A DNA stretch of 12,221 nt from assembly GCA_904501675.1 (NCBI GenBank), contig CAJGCL010000057.1:1-12221 (forward strand), in the 5' to 3' direction. This document shows, piece by piece, positions 1 through 6,565 of this stretch (the first letter of the stretch is position 1; every line of letters starts with the position of its first letter). Under the pieces are notes generated by a model. The model did no database searches. It saw only the letters and a list, made by a program, of their open reading frames with translations, and was not told the origin of the DNA. The DNA is from Clostridiaceae bacterium. GTDB taxonomy: Bacteria; Bacillota; Clostridia; Oscillospirales; Acutalibacteraceae. Made by a program: the position numbers and the translations under genes.

Positions 1-126
1 CCAAGATAAGATTTCCCATAACTTAAGTTAGTAAGACCCCTCAAGGACTATGAGGTTGATAGGCTGCGTGTGTAAGCATGGTGACATGTTCAGCTAAGCA
101 GTACTAATAGGTCGAGGGCTTGACCA
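1..126 (+). rRNA. 23S ribosomal RNA, 3' end (partial)
   Basis: The first ~126 bases match the conserved end of bacterial 23S rRNA (domain VI): GTAAGACCCCT, then GAGGTTGATAGGCTG, the AGTACTAATAGGTCGAGG block and the terminal CTTGACC that pairs with the 5' end of the mature molecule. The gene begins upstream of the window. The exact 3' end is placed at 125-127 by analogy with other 23S genes. No 5S rRNA follows: the spacer goes straight into a terminator hairpin. Confidence 0.96.
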
Positions 127-182
127 TTTCGTTTGTTTCTTATCCTTTTCCTTTGTTCAGTTTTCAGGGTATATGCCTGAAG

Positions 183-214
183 AGAGTTGAAGTTTATGCT
201 TCAACTCTTTTTTT
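183..214 (+). terminator. Terminator of the rRNA operon
   Basis: A perfect 10-bp stem, AGAGTTGAAG (183-192) with CTTCAACTCT (199-208), has a 6-base loop and runs into seven Ts (208-214). This is a classic intrinsic terminator about 60 bases after the 23S end. A second, weaker stem, TTCAGG (163-168) with CCTGAA (176-181), lies just before it. The preceding spacer contains TTTGTTCAGTTTTCAG, which resembles a sequence I recall from Firmicutes rRNA spacers. Confidence 0.88.
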
Positions 215-252
215 ATTGGTTAATTTTCCAAAATAGTGTGCTTGTTCGGTCT

Positions 253-270
253 GCAGTACCTTTGTACTGC
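253..270. repeat. Perfect 7-bp inverted repeat, tight hairpin
   Basis: GCAGTAC (253-259) and GTACTGC (264-270) flank a four-base CTTT loop. It is not followed by a T-run, so it is not an ordinary intrinsic terminator. It lies about 40 bases beyond the rRNA terminator. Confidence 0.6.
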
Positions 271-290
271 GCCCTATCACCAATCACTCT

Positions 291-317
291 GTTTCATAAA
301 ATTTCTCTATATGAAAC
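291..317. repeat. Perfect 8-bp inverted repeat
   Basis: GTTTCATA (291-298) and TATGAAAC (310-317) are separated by 11 bases. It is AT-rich and has no T-run after it. Role unknown; a protein-binding dyad or remnant of a lost element are both possible. Confidence 0.5.
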
Positions 318-535
318 ATAAAAATAAAAGTACAAGTAATAGTACATTTCAAACAAAATTTTAAAAAGAACTTTATTTGTGTTTTATCCGTTTTTTTGTA
401 TCAATATTTGTGAGGAAAACAAGGTAAAAGTCTATTTTATACAACAAATTCAGCTTTTTATAAAATGTTCCATTTTTAGCACAAAAAAATCACTTATATT
501 TTAGTTAATCTGCTAATTTCTTAATTATTATTTTC

Positions 536-544
536 TGCTATAAT
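536..544 (+). promoter_or_regulatory. Extended -10 promoter of the FN3 gene
   Basis: TGCTATAAT at 536-544 is a perfect extended -10 element (TG, one base, TATAAT). No good -35 hexamer stands 16-18 bases upstream, which is usual for extended -10 promoters. It predicts a transcript starting near 551 with a leader of about 35 bases. Confidence 0.7.
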
Positions 545-585
545 ATAATAGTAAATTAATATAAACATAAAAGGGGAAGTATTCA

Positions 586-1851
586 ATGAAGAAAACTTTG
601 AGTTTCGTTTTAGCAATGCTTATGCTTGTTTCAGTTTTTACTGTAACATCATTTGCAGCATTAGCTCCCGAAATTACAGAAATCACCAGCACTTTTGATG
701 GTGTTTCAATTAGTTGGGCAAAATCTGATGATGTAACTACATATGTTGTTTATCGTAATGGTGTAGTTATTGGTACAACAGTTGAGTGCAATTTTATTGA
801 CACCAGTGTTGAAGAAAACAGTAAGTATGTATACAGCGTTGGTGCACAGGCTGCAGATGGTTCATATGAGAAATCAGATGTTGAATTTGATGTAGTTTAC
901 ATCCGTCCTTACTGCGCACATACAGACTATGAATATGTTGTAGATTATCCTGCAACAGTATTCAAAGCAGGCCTTAAGCATAAACACTGCAAAGCTTGCG
1001 GTTTTGATTTACCGGGTGAGGTTATCAAGCAGCTTGTTACTGAAACACCTGTTATCAACTACCTTTCCAATGGTATCAATGGTGTTAAAGTTGCCTGGAA
1101 TGCAGTTGACGGTGCAACAGCATATTATGTATATCGCCGTGCAGGTGGTTCAACAAAGTGGGAAGGTCCTTACATTGTTAAAGACGAAGCTTTTGAAGAT
1201 ACAACAGCTAAGAGTGGCGTTTACTACAAATATGCAGTGAGAGCTCTCAACGCAGCAGGTCTTAGCGCATACAATGGCGGTAAGGTTATCAGAAGGGTTG
1301 CTACTCCTGAAAATATCACTGTAGCTAACGGTACAAATGCTATTGCAGTTAAGTGGAACGCAGTTCAGAATGCAACATCATACAGAGTATATCGTAAGGT
1401 TGTTGGTGATGATGCTTGGACATATTTGAAAACAGTTAAAACAAACAGCTTTATTGATAAAGATGTTGAATCAGGTGTTGATTATATCTATACTGTAAGA
1501 GCTCTTTCAGGCAAGATTTATAGCAATTTCTTACCAGGTGCTCAGATTAGAAGACTCGATATTGCTAAGCTTAACACAGCAAAGAGCACAACAGAAGGTA
1601 TTTATGTTGATTTTGAACCGGTTGAAGGTGCAACAGGCTACAACATCTATCGTAAGGTAGGTAACGGCGCTTGGACTTCAAGCACATACCTTGGAGCAAT
1701 CAAAACAACAAGATCTCACACATATCTTGATGTTTCTGCTGAAAAAGGTGTTACATATACTTACACAGTTAAGGCATACCACAAAGATGGTTCAGTAACA
1801 TCTGTTGGTTCATATGTAGCAAAGGGTATTTCCTGTAAAGATGTTTATTAA
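586..1851 (+). CDS. Secreted protein with four fibronectin type III domains
   Basis: A 421-residue exported protein of unknown partner. Residues 1-24 form a signal peptide: KK, a hydrophobic core, then an SFA-A cleavage site. Four FN3-like modules follow at about 27-107, 152-238, 239-325 and 326-414. The last three are close relatives sharing a (N/E)-x-V-x-x-A-T-x-Y-x-(V/I)-YR core and a late Y-x-Y-(A/T)-V-(R/K)-A strand; modules 2 and 3 end in IRRV/IRRL. Between modules 1 and 2 lies a Cys/His insert (C110, H112, H132, H134, C135, C138) like the small CxH...CxxC units of gut Firmicutes surface proteins, possibly metal binding. There is no LPXTG motif, S-layer domain, membrane anchor or catalytic domain, so it is probably released or loosely bound. 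The start has a GGGGAAG ribosome site. The gene stands alone between its own promoter and terminator. Confidence 0.88.
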   Translation: MKKTLSFVLAMLMLVSVFTVTSFAALAPEITEITSTFDGVSISWAKSDDVTTYVVYRNGVVIGTTVECNFIDTSVEENSKYVYSVGAQAADGSYEKSDVEFDVVYIRPYCAHTDYEYVVDYPATVFKAGLKHKHCKACGFDLPGEVIKQLVTETPVINYLSNGINGVKVAWNAVDGATAYYVYRRAGGSTKWEGPYIVKDEAFEDTTAKSGVYYKYAVRALNAAGLSAYNGGKVIRRVATPENITVANGTNAIAVKWNAVQNATSYRVYRKVVGDDAWTYLKTVKTNSFIDKDVESGVDYIYTVRALSGKIYSNFLPGAQIRRLDIAKLNTAKSTTEGIYVDFEPVEGATGYNIYRKVGNGAWTSSTYLGAIKTTRSHTYLDVSAEKGVTYTYTVKAYHKDGSVTSVGSYVAKGISCKDVY

Positions 1852-1864
1852 TTAAATAAAATTA

Positions 1865-1899
1865 ATGCCTCGGCTCAAACGAGCCGAGGCATATTTTTT
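1865..1899. terminator. Bidirectional terminator between convergent genes
   Basis: A perfect 12-bp GC-rich stem, ATGCCTCGGCTC (1865-1876) with GAGCCGAGGCAT (1881-1892), has an AAAC loop. It is followed by ATTTTTT on the plus strand. On the minus strand the downstream side reads TAATTTTATTTAATTAAT. It therefore serves both the FN3 gene and the convergent HAD phosphatase, whose stop codon is 20 bases away. Confidence 0.92.
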
Positions 1900-1912
1900 G
1901 TGTTTTTTAAAA

Positions 1913-2710
1913 TTATTTATAAATATCTTCAAGAATTTCAATTGCGTGAGCAATACAACCAGTGTTGTTAGAACGAGTAATGTATTTTCCTACGGCAAGA
2001 GCTTCGGATGATCCGTTTTCTGGCACAAAGCCCGCCTTAGCTGCAACCAACATTTCAACGTCATTGTAGCCATCACCTGCGGAGTAGGTGTTTTCTTTTT
2101 TGCATTCCAATGCTTTCGCTAGTTTCAAAAGGCCTGTACCTTTATCAACACCTTTTTTCAGGATTTCAACATAATTGCCTGTTGTTTTAAGATAATTGAT
2201 TTCGGGGTGATTTTCTAATATATTCTGAACCTCCTGTGAACAACCATGTGCAGCAATCATAACCTTTGTCCAAGGTAATGGTGCATCTTCAGGCTTTTCT
2301 ATTGTTTTGAAATTTATTCCCTGGCTTGTAAAATGTTGCTCGGAATGATTATTAAGATTAACTGCACATACGCAATCAATGTTATAAAACTCAATTGAAA
2401 TATTGGGGAATTCAGATAAAACATCTTTTACAGCAGGTAAGCCTTCTTCTCCGATTGCATCATTGAATATAACTTCATTTTTTTCGTAATCGTACGCCAT
2501 GGCACCATTTCCTAAAAGAACAGGTGCATTTATATATTCAGGATTATATAAATGAAAGCCTTGAAAAATTCTACCAGTGCAAACAGTAAATTTACCGCCT
2601 TTACTCATAAAATCTGCAATAGCCGCTTTTACATCATCAGTTATAATACCCTCGTCATTTTTCAAAGTTCCGTCAAAATCACTTGCTAAAAGAACGTTTT
2701 CAAAAATCAT
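1913..2710 (-). CDS. Cof-type HAD-superfamily hydrolase (sugar- or nucleotide-phosphatase type)
   Basis: A 265-residue cytoplasmic HAD phosphatase of the Cof/YidA subfamily, which usually dephosphorylates sugar phosphates, FMN or nucleotides. All four family motifs are present: DFDGT (D11 the expected nucleophile, D13 the acid/base), CTGR with T45, the VDKG lysine K190, and GDGYND (D213, D217) for magnesium binding. The region between motifs 2 and 3 (about 85-185) is the alpha/beta cap typical of subclass IIB and decides specificity, which I cannot read from sequence. The length is normal for the family. The ATG start at 2708-2710 has a GGTGATT ribosome site a few bases upstream. It is a single-gene unit, transcribed divergently from typA and convergently with the FN3 gene. 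Confidence 0.92.
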   Translation of the reverse strand: MIFENVLLASDFDGTLKNDEGIITDDVKAAIADFMSKGGKFTVCTGRIFQGFHLYNPEYINAPVLLGNGAMAYDYEKNEVIFNDAIGEEGLPAVKDVLSEFPNISIEFYNIDCVCAVNLNNHSEQHFTSQGINFKTIEKPEDAPLPWTKVMIAAHGCSQEVQNILENHPEINYLKTTGNYVEILKKGVDKGTGLLKLAKALECKKENTYSAGDGYNDVEMLVAAKAGFVPENGSSEALAVGKYITRSNNTGCIAHAIEILEDIYK

Positions 2711-2725
2711 ATAATCACCATAAAT

Positions 2726-2754
2726 ATTTTACCATAAAAAACATTTCAATTCAA
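2726..2754 (-). promoter_or_regulatory. Promoter of the HAD phosphatase gene
   Basis: Read on the minus strand: TTGAAT (-35, 2754-2749), a 17-base spacer, then TAAAAT (-10, 2731-2726). The spacer ends in TGG, giving an extended -10. Transcription would start close to the gene, leaving a very short leader. Confidence 0.65.
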
Positions 2755-2834
2755 TAATAGATGTTATATGGCATAATATATAATTGTTGTGTTACGAAAT
2801 GGTCGATTTTTTATATTCAAAAGATATTAAAAAC

Positions 2835-2863
2835 TTGATTATGTTATATATGAGTGGTATAAT
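2835..2863 (+). promoter_or_regulatory. Promoter of typA
   Basis: TTGATT (2835-2840), a 17-base spacer and TATAAT (2858-2863), preceded by TGG, form a near-consensus extended -10 sigma-A promoter. The leader would be about 25 bases, so there is no room for a riboswitch. Confidence 0.8.
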
Positions 2864-2895
2864 TCTTCTGTTAAAACTAATTTGAAGGTGAAACA

Positions 2896-4722
2896 GTGGA
2901 TAAAAGAGAAAATATAAGAAACGTTGCAATTATTGCCCACGTTGACCACGGCAAAACAACACTTGTTGACCAGCTCCTTCACCAGAGCGGTATTTTCCGT
3001 TCTAATGAGCAGGTTGATGAAAGAGTTATGGACTCAAACGACCTTGAAAAAGAGCGCGGAATAACTATCCTTTCAAAGAACACAGGTATCCATTATAAGG
3101 ATGTTAAAATCAATATTGTTGATACTCCCGGTCATGCCGATTTCGGTGGCGAAGTCGAGCGTATTATGATGATGGTTGACGGTGTTCTTCTTCTTGTTGA
3201 TGCTTTTGAGGGCTGTATGCCTCAGACACGCTTCGTTTTAAAGAAGGCGTTAGCACTTGGCAAAAAGGCAATAGTTGTTATTAATAAAATTGATCGACCG
3301 GGCGCAAGACCTGATGAGGTTATCGACGAGGTTCTTGATTTATTTATTGAGCTTGGCGCTAATGATGATCAGATTGAATTTCCTGTTGTTTTCGCATCAG
3401 GCAGAGATGGTTATGCTTCTCTTGATTCATCTGCTCGCGAAGGTGATATGAGACCTCTTCTTGACGCCATCTTAGAGCATATTGATGCTCCTGAAGGCGA
3501 AATGGATGGTCCATTGCAGCTCCTTTTCTCCAGCCTTGATTATGACGATTACCTTGGCAGAATCGGTGTTGGTAGAGTTGAAAGAGGCTCCGTTAAAGAA
3601 GGTCAGCAGGTAGTTCTTTGCAAGCAGGACGGCACTACACAGAATGTTAAGGTTGTTAAGCTCTATAGCTTTGAAGGCCTTCAGAGAGTTGAGTGTCAGG
3701 AAGCAAAGATGGGCGACCTTGTGGCAGTTTCAGGTATTGCTGAGCTTAATATCGGTGAAACTGTTTGTGATAAGGAGCATCCCGATCCACTTCCTTTTGT
3801 TAAAATAGACGAGCCTACAATTTCAATGAACTTTATGGTTAATGATAGCCCGTTTGCAGGTCAGGAAGGCAAGTTTGTAACATCAAGAAATATCCGTGCC
3901 CGTCTTTTTAAAGAGGTTGAAACAAACGTTAGTATGCGCGTTGAGGAAACAGATACTACTGACTCCTTTAAGGTCAGCGGACGCGGTGAATTACACCTTT
4001 CAATTCTTATTGAGACAATGCGTCGTCAGGGTTATGAATTCCAGGTTTCACGCCCTCAGGTTATTTATAAGAAAGGTCCGAATGGCGAGCTTCTTGAACC
4101 AATGGAGCTTCTTATTGTAGAGGTGCCTGAAAATTACGTTGGCGCAGTTATGGAAAAAATAGGCTCACGTAAGGGTGAGCTTGAAAATATGGACGTACGC
4201 GATGGCGGATCAACTCATATTGAATTTAAAATCCCTGCACGAGGACTTATAGGCTACCGTTCAGAGTTTATGACGGATACAAACGGTAACGGCATTATGA
4301 ACAACCTTTTTGCCGGTTATGAGGAATATAAAGGCGATATTCAGATGCGTGAGCGTGGCTCAATCGTGGTTCACGAAACAGGTGAAAGCACAGGTTATGG
4401 TCTTTTCAATACTCAGGACAGAGGCAGACTCTTCATTGGCCCAGGTGTTCAGGTTTATGAGGGTATGATTGTTGGCGAATGCGCAAAGAATGAAGATATT
4501 GTTTGCAACGTTTGTAAGAAAAAACAGATGACAAACACCCGTGCCTCAGGTAGCGATGACGCTCTTCGCCTTGTTCCACCAACAACGCTTTCTCTTGAAC
4601 AGTCAATGGAATTTATTGGTGAGGACGAGCTTCTTGAAATTACTCCTGTAAGTATGCGTCTTAGAAAGAAGATTCTTTCAAAAGAAAAACGAATGAAACA
4701 ACAGTTCGGACATAAGAATTGA
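2896..4722 (+). CDS. typA: Ribosome-associated translational GTPase TypA/BipA
   Basis: A 608-residue translation GTPase related to EF-G and LepA. In the family it binds 70S ribosomes and supports ribosome assembly and growth under stress or cold. The G domain (1 to about 200) has the P-loop AHVDHGKTT (14-22), the RGIT switch I threonine region (54-57), DTPGH (76-80) and NKID (130-133). A beta-barrel domain II follows (about 205-300), then an EF-G domain III-like section and an EF-G C-terminal-like section. The last ~120 residues are the BipA-specific C-terminal domain with its basic KKKxxTNxRASGSDDALRL segment. The length matches the family (about 600-615). The GTG start at 2896 is set by GAAGGTG five bases upstream and by alignment of the N-terminus with TypA proteins. 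It forms a single-gene unit with its own promoter and terminator. Confidence 0.97.
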   Translation: MDKRENIRNVAIIAHVDHGKTTLVDQLLHQSGIFRSNEQVDERVMDSNDLEKERGITILSKNTGIHYKDVKINIVDTPGHADFGGEVERIMMMVDGVLLLVDAFEGCMPQTRFVLKKALALGKKAIVVINKIDRPGARPDEVIDEVLDLFIELGANDDQIEFPVVFASGRDGYASLDSSAREGDMRPLLDAILEHIDAPEGEMDGPLQLLFSSLDYDDYLGRIGVGRVERGSVKEGQQVVLCKQDGTTQNVKVVKLYSFEGLQRVECQEAKMGDLVAVSGIAELNIGETVCDKEHPDPLPFVKIDEPTISMNFMVNDSPFAGQEGKFVTSRNIRARLFKEVETNVSMRVEETDTTDSFKVSGRGELHLSILIETMRRQGYEFQVSRPQVIYKKGPNGELLEPMELLIVEVPENYVGAVMEKIGSRKGELENMDVRDGGSTHIEFKIPARGLIGYRSEFMTDTNGNGIMNNLFAGYEEYKGDIQMRERGSIVVHETGESTGYGLFNTQDRGRLFIGPGVQVYEGMIVGECAKNEDIVCNVCKKKQMTNTRASGSDDALRLVPPTTLSLEQSMEFIGEDELLEITPVSMRLRKKILSKEKRMKQQFGHKN

Positions 4723-4726
4723 TGAA

Positions 4727-4765
4727 AAACCGCATTTGTCAGTAAGACGAGTGCGGTTTATTCTT
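4727..4765 (+). terminator. Terminator of typA
   Basis: A 14-bp stem, AAACCGCATTTGTC (4727-4740) with GACGAGTGCGGTTT (4746-4759) including two G-U pairs, closes an AGTAA loop. It leads into a U-rich tail (TTTATTCTTT). It begins 5 bases after the typA stop codon. Confidence 0.85.
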
Positions 4766-4782
4766 TAAGGACTATTGGTTTG

Positions 4783-4811
4783 TTTAAAGGTTTCAGAAAT
4801 TATGTTATAAT
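4783..4811 (+). promoter_or_regulatory. Vegetative-type promoter of the ECF sigma operon
   Basis: TTTAAA (4783-4788), a 17-base spacer and TATAAT (4806-4811), with TG at 4803-4804, form an extended -10. The leader would be about 100 bases. No recognisable ECF-type promoter (AAC at -35, CGT at -10) was found, so autoregulation is not visible here. Confidence 0.6.
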
Positions 4812-4836
4812 AAAAAAAATTTTGTAATAAACTCCT

Positions 4837-4869
4837 TTTTTATGTTTCTAATAATTGAAAACATAAAAA
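4837..4869. repeat. 11-bp inverted repeat in the leader of the sigma operon
   Basis: TTTTTATGTTT (4837-4847) and AAACATAAAAA (4859-4869) are perfectly complementary around an 11-base loop. The repeat sits in the untranslated leader about 30 bases before the ribosome site. It could form a weak AT-rich hairpin or be an operator. Confidence 0.45.
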
Positions 4870-4902
4870 TGGGAACACGGATTTGGGATAGATAAAACAC
4901 AA

Positions 4903-4911
4903 AAGGGGTGA
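4903..4911 (+). promoter_or_regulatory. Ribosome binding site that fixes the sigma factor start
   Basis: AAGGGGTGA is a strong Shine-Dalgarno match. A GTG start at 4908 would lie inside this site. The in-frame TTG at 4917 lies eight bases after the GGGG, the normal distance, so TTG is preferred. Confidence 0.65.
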
Positions 4912-4916
4912 GGGCT

Positions 4917-5399
4917 TTGGATGAATTAGAAAAAATCTGCAATATGCATTATAAATATGTTAAAAGCTACGCTTTTTCCTTGTGCCTTAACGAAACCTTG
5001 GCGGAGGATATAACCCAAGAAACGTTTTATAACGCGATTAAGAAGATTGATACATTTAAAAATGACTGCAAAATTGAAACGTGGCTTTGCAGTATTACTA
5101 AAAATATATTCCTGAATTCAAAAAGGAGAAAGCATCAGGAAAATATTTTGGATTATCCAAATTTAATAGATGACAGCACTCCTGAAGAAAATGTTATTAA
5201 GGATGAAAATGTAAAAAGAATCTTAACCGAAGCCGTAAAACTGGAAACCCCTTATAAAGAAGTTTTTTATATGAAGTCTTTAGGAGATATGCCGTATTCA
5301 ACTATTGCAGATGTTTTTAATAAAACAGAGAACTGGGCAAGAGTTACATATTTCAGAGCAAAAAAACAAATTGAGGAAAGGATGATTGATGGTGAGTAA
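4917..5399 (+). CDS. ECF-type RNA polymerase sigma factor
   Basis: A small (160 aa) sigma-70 family factor of the extracytoplasmic function group, with only regions 2 and 4. Region 2 spans about residues 8-73 and includes the AEDITQETF helix (29-37), used in core RNA polymerase binding, and the -10 recognition segment ending in KxETWLxxITKNIFLNxKRR. After a linker of about 30 residues, region 4 (about 104-155) has the helix-turn-helix YSTIADVFNKTENWARVTYFRAKKQI that reads the -35 element. The TTG start is chosen over the in-frame GTG at 4908 because the ribosome site covers the latter. Its end overlaps the anti-sigma gene by 11 bases, the usual arrangement that couples their translation. It is presumably held inactive at the membrane by that partner. 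Target genes are unknown. Confidence 0.9.
   Translation: MDELEKICNMHYKYVKSYAFSLCLNETLAEDITQETFYNAIKKIDTFKNDCKIETWLCSITKNIFLNSKRRKHQENILDYPNLIDDSTPEENVIKDENVKRILTEAVKLETPYKEVFYMKSLGDMPYSTIADVFNKTENWARVTYFRAKKQIEERMIDGE
5373..5382 (+). promoter_or_regulatory. Ribosome binding site of the anti-sigma gene
   Basis: GAGGAAAGGA lies inside the sigma factor coding end. It is six bases from the ATG at 5389, which makes that the best of three consecutive candidates (TTG 5386, ATG 5389, GTG 5392). Confidence 0.6.
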
Positions 5400-6381
5400 G
5401 GAAACCTGTTCTTTAATAAAGGATTTGTTGCCCCTCTACATAGATGACCTTTGTAGCAAGGAATCAACGGAAATAATAAATAATCATTTAAAAACCTGCT
5501 CTGAATGTGGTAAAGAATATGAGCAGTTAACAAATCACCCCGAAATTAAAGCTATTGATAACGATGCAACAGAATTGATAAAGGGAGTTGGTAAAATGTT
5601 TAAAAAGGATAAGAAAAAAGCAATAATCAAAACTGTGTCAGTATTTTTAGTTGTGCTTATTTTGTTAGGTGTGTTTGCTTTTCTGAAGGTTCCGCTTATG
5701 ATATATAAAATCGAGTTTGACAGAGGACAATACAGCGGTGTTTCAGAAGCCTGTGAAACCTGGGTTACGGGAGAAGGCACGAAAAGCAACTATACTAACG
5801 AGTATTTTGATTTGTTTATTGATAAAAAGCTCGGCGATTACGAGGATAAAAAGACAGAGAGAGCTTATGTTCTTGATTTCGGTAAGGGTAAGAACATTGT
5901 TATTTACGATGAAAATCAGGGTGTGCCAATTCCTACATTGGAGGAACACAAAAAATATTTCAGACAGTCTTTAAAATATCCTATTATTTATGCTTTTGCG
6001 AAAAAAGGCATTGAAAATTACGGTTACAGCACACAAGTTTCTATACCATATAATTACACAATGCTTAAGGATTTTATATCAGGTGAGCCACCGGAAACAA
6101 AGCTTTTCTGCTCGTTTGAGGACTATACAAAGGCGTGTGCGTATTATGCCTCAATGAGCATAACCGTACTGCCTATGGGTAACGGAAATTCTCATTATAT
6201 CATTTCCGAAAATGATAAAGCAGTAGCAATCGGTCATTATATCCTTTCTGAAGATAATAACGAAACGTATCTTCTATATTTTCAATCTAAAGAAGATTTA
6301 AGTAGGATTTATGCCATTAAGGTAGCAGGCTTCACAAAAGAAGAAGTGCAAGAAATATTTAAATATGCTGTAATTAAATAA
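5389..6381 (+). CDS. Membrane anti-sigma factor with zinc-binding (ZAS/zf-HC2) domain
   Basis: A 330-residue partner of the preceding sigma factor. The cytoplasmic N-terminus (about 1-50) is a zf-HC2/ZAS domain: C7, then the LPLYIDDLCSKES helix, then H33-x3-C37-x2-C40. This fold clamps ECF sigma factors. After a basic stretch, KKDKKKA, a single hydrophobic span at about 79-99 crosses the membrane. The remaining ~230 residues would lie outside the cell and are presumably the sensory part. That part is rich in Tyr and charged residues, contains a TKAC segment and has no domain I can name. It is longer than in minimal ZAS anti-sigma factors, so signal perception probably resides there. There is no lipobox and no visible protease-site motif. 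The gene ends the two-gene operon, followed 8 bases later by a terminator. Confidence 0.85.
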   Translation: MVSKETCSLIKDLLPLYIDDLCSKESTEIINNHLKTCSECGKEYEQLTNHPEIKAIDNDATELIKGVGKMFKKDKKKAIIKTVSVFLVVLILLGVFAFLKVPLMIYKIEFDRGQYSGVSEACETWVTGEGTKSNYTNEYFDLFIDKKLGDYEDKKTERAYVLDFGKGKNIVIYDENQGVPIPTLEEHKKYFRQSLKYPIIYAFAKKGIENYGYSTQVSIPYNYTMLKDFISGEPPETKLFCSFEDYTKACAYYASMSITVLPMGNGNSHYIISENDKAVAIGHYILSEDNNETYLLYFQSKEDLSRIYAIKVAGFTKEEVQEIFKYAVIK

Positions 6382-6388
6382 TTTTGAG

Positions 6389-6427
6389 AAAAATCCATTT
6401 AGCAAAAGACGCTAAGTGGATTTTTGT
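6389..6427 (+). terminator. Terminator of the sigma/anti-sigma operon
   Basis: A 15-bp stem, AAAAATCCATTTAGC (6389-6403) with GCTAAGTGGATTTTT (6411-6425) including one G-U pair, closes an AAAAGAC loop. The descending arm supplies the U-run. Confidence 0.85.
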
Positions 6428-6485
6428 TGCTTGAATACGCGACAAAGATTTATTAAAAAATTTAATAGTTTTTCTTTTTGATTAT

Positions 6486-6513
6486 TTGACCCAGGATTAA
6501 CAAAATGTTAATA
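6486..6513 (+). repeat. Three hexamers phased at 11 bp (PhoB/PhoP-type box)
   Basis: TTGACC (6486), TTAACA (6497) and TTAATA (6508) begin exactly 11 bases apart, one helical turn. OmpR/PhoB-family dimers bind such direct repeats, and TTAACA repeats with 5-base gaps are the known PhoP box of Bacillus. The adjoining gene encodes a regulator of that family, so autoregulation is a reasonable inference. Confidence 0.5.
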
Positions 6514-6514
6514 T
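6486..6514 (+). promoter_or_regulatory. Promoter of the two-component operon
   Basis: TTGACC (6486-6491), a 17-base spacer and TAATAT (6509-6514) with TG at 6506-6507 (extended -10). An alternative -10, TAAAAT at 6523-6528, lacks a well-spaced -35. The element overlaps the 11-bp phased hexamers and a perfect dyad, ATTAACA-AAA-TGTTAAT (6496-6512), so this promoter is probably regulated. Confidence 0.55.
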
Positions 6515-6517
6515 TGT

Positions 6518-6535
6518 TATTGTAAAATTACAATA
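6518..6535. promoter_or_regulatory. 18-bp palindromic operator-like site
   Basis: TATTGTAA (6518-6525), AA, TTACAATA (6528-6535) is a perfect 8-bp dyad. It sits at the predicted transcription start of the two-component operon, where a bound dimer could block or modulate initiation. No regulator is assigned. Confidence 0.45.
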
Positions 6536-6565
6536 TACATCTTTTCTCTTTGTGGGGGTTAAAAA

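Larger units (their letters stand above)
215..535. other. Gene-free gap between rRNA terminator and FN3 gene
   Basis: About 320 bases with no convincing open frame, tRNA or 5S gene on either strand. The only structure I see is two perfect inverted repeats in the first third (253-270 and 291-317, listed separately) and a very AT-rich tail leading into the promoter of the next gene. Stops are frequent in all frames. Confidence 0.6.

Noticed and set aside
127..300. A 5S rRNA gene expected after 23S
   Set aside because: None of the conserved 5S blocks is visible; a terminator begins 57 bases after the 23S end.
2711..2895. A riboswitch or leader RNA in the divergent HAD/typA interval
   Set aside because: Both promoters leave leaders of roughly 30 bases or fewer, and no stable hairpin is present.
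4871..4900. GGGAAC as an ECF-type -35 for sigma autoregulation
   Set aside because: No CGT-like -10 stands 15-17 bases downstream, and it lies too close to the ribosome site.
6451..6467. AT-only inverted repeat TATTAAA-AAA-TTTAATA followed by T-rich DNA, a possible second terminator
   Set aside because: The stem is entirely A-T and very weak; a much stronger terminator lies just upstream at 6389-6427.
6506..6526. A WalR-type box (TGTWAH-N5-TGTWAH) upstream of the response regulator
   Set aside because: TGTTAA, TGTTAT and TGTAAA occur, but at offsets of 9 and 6 bases rather than 11.
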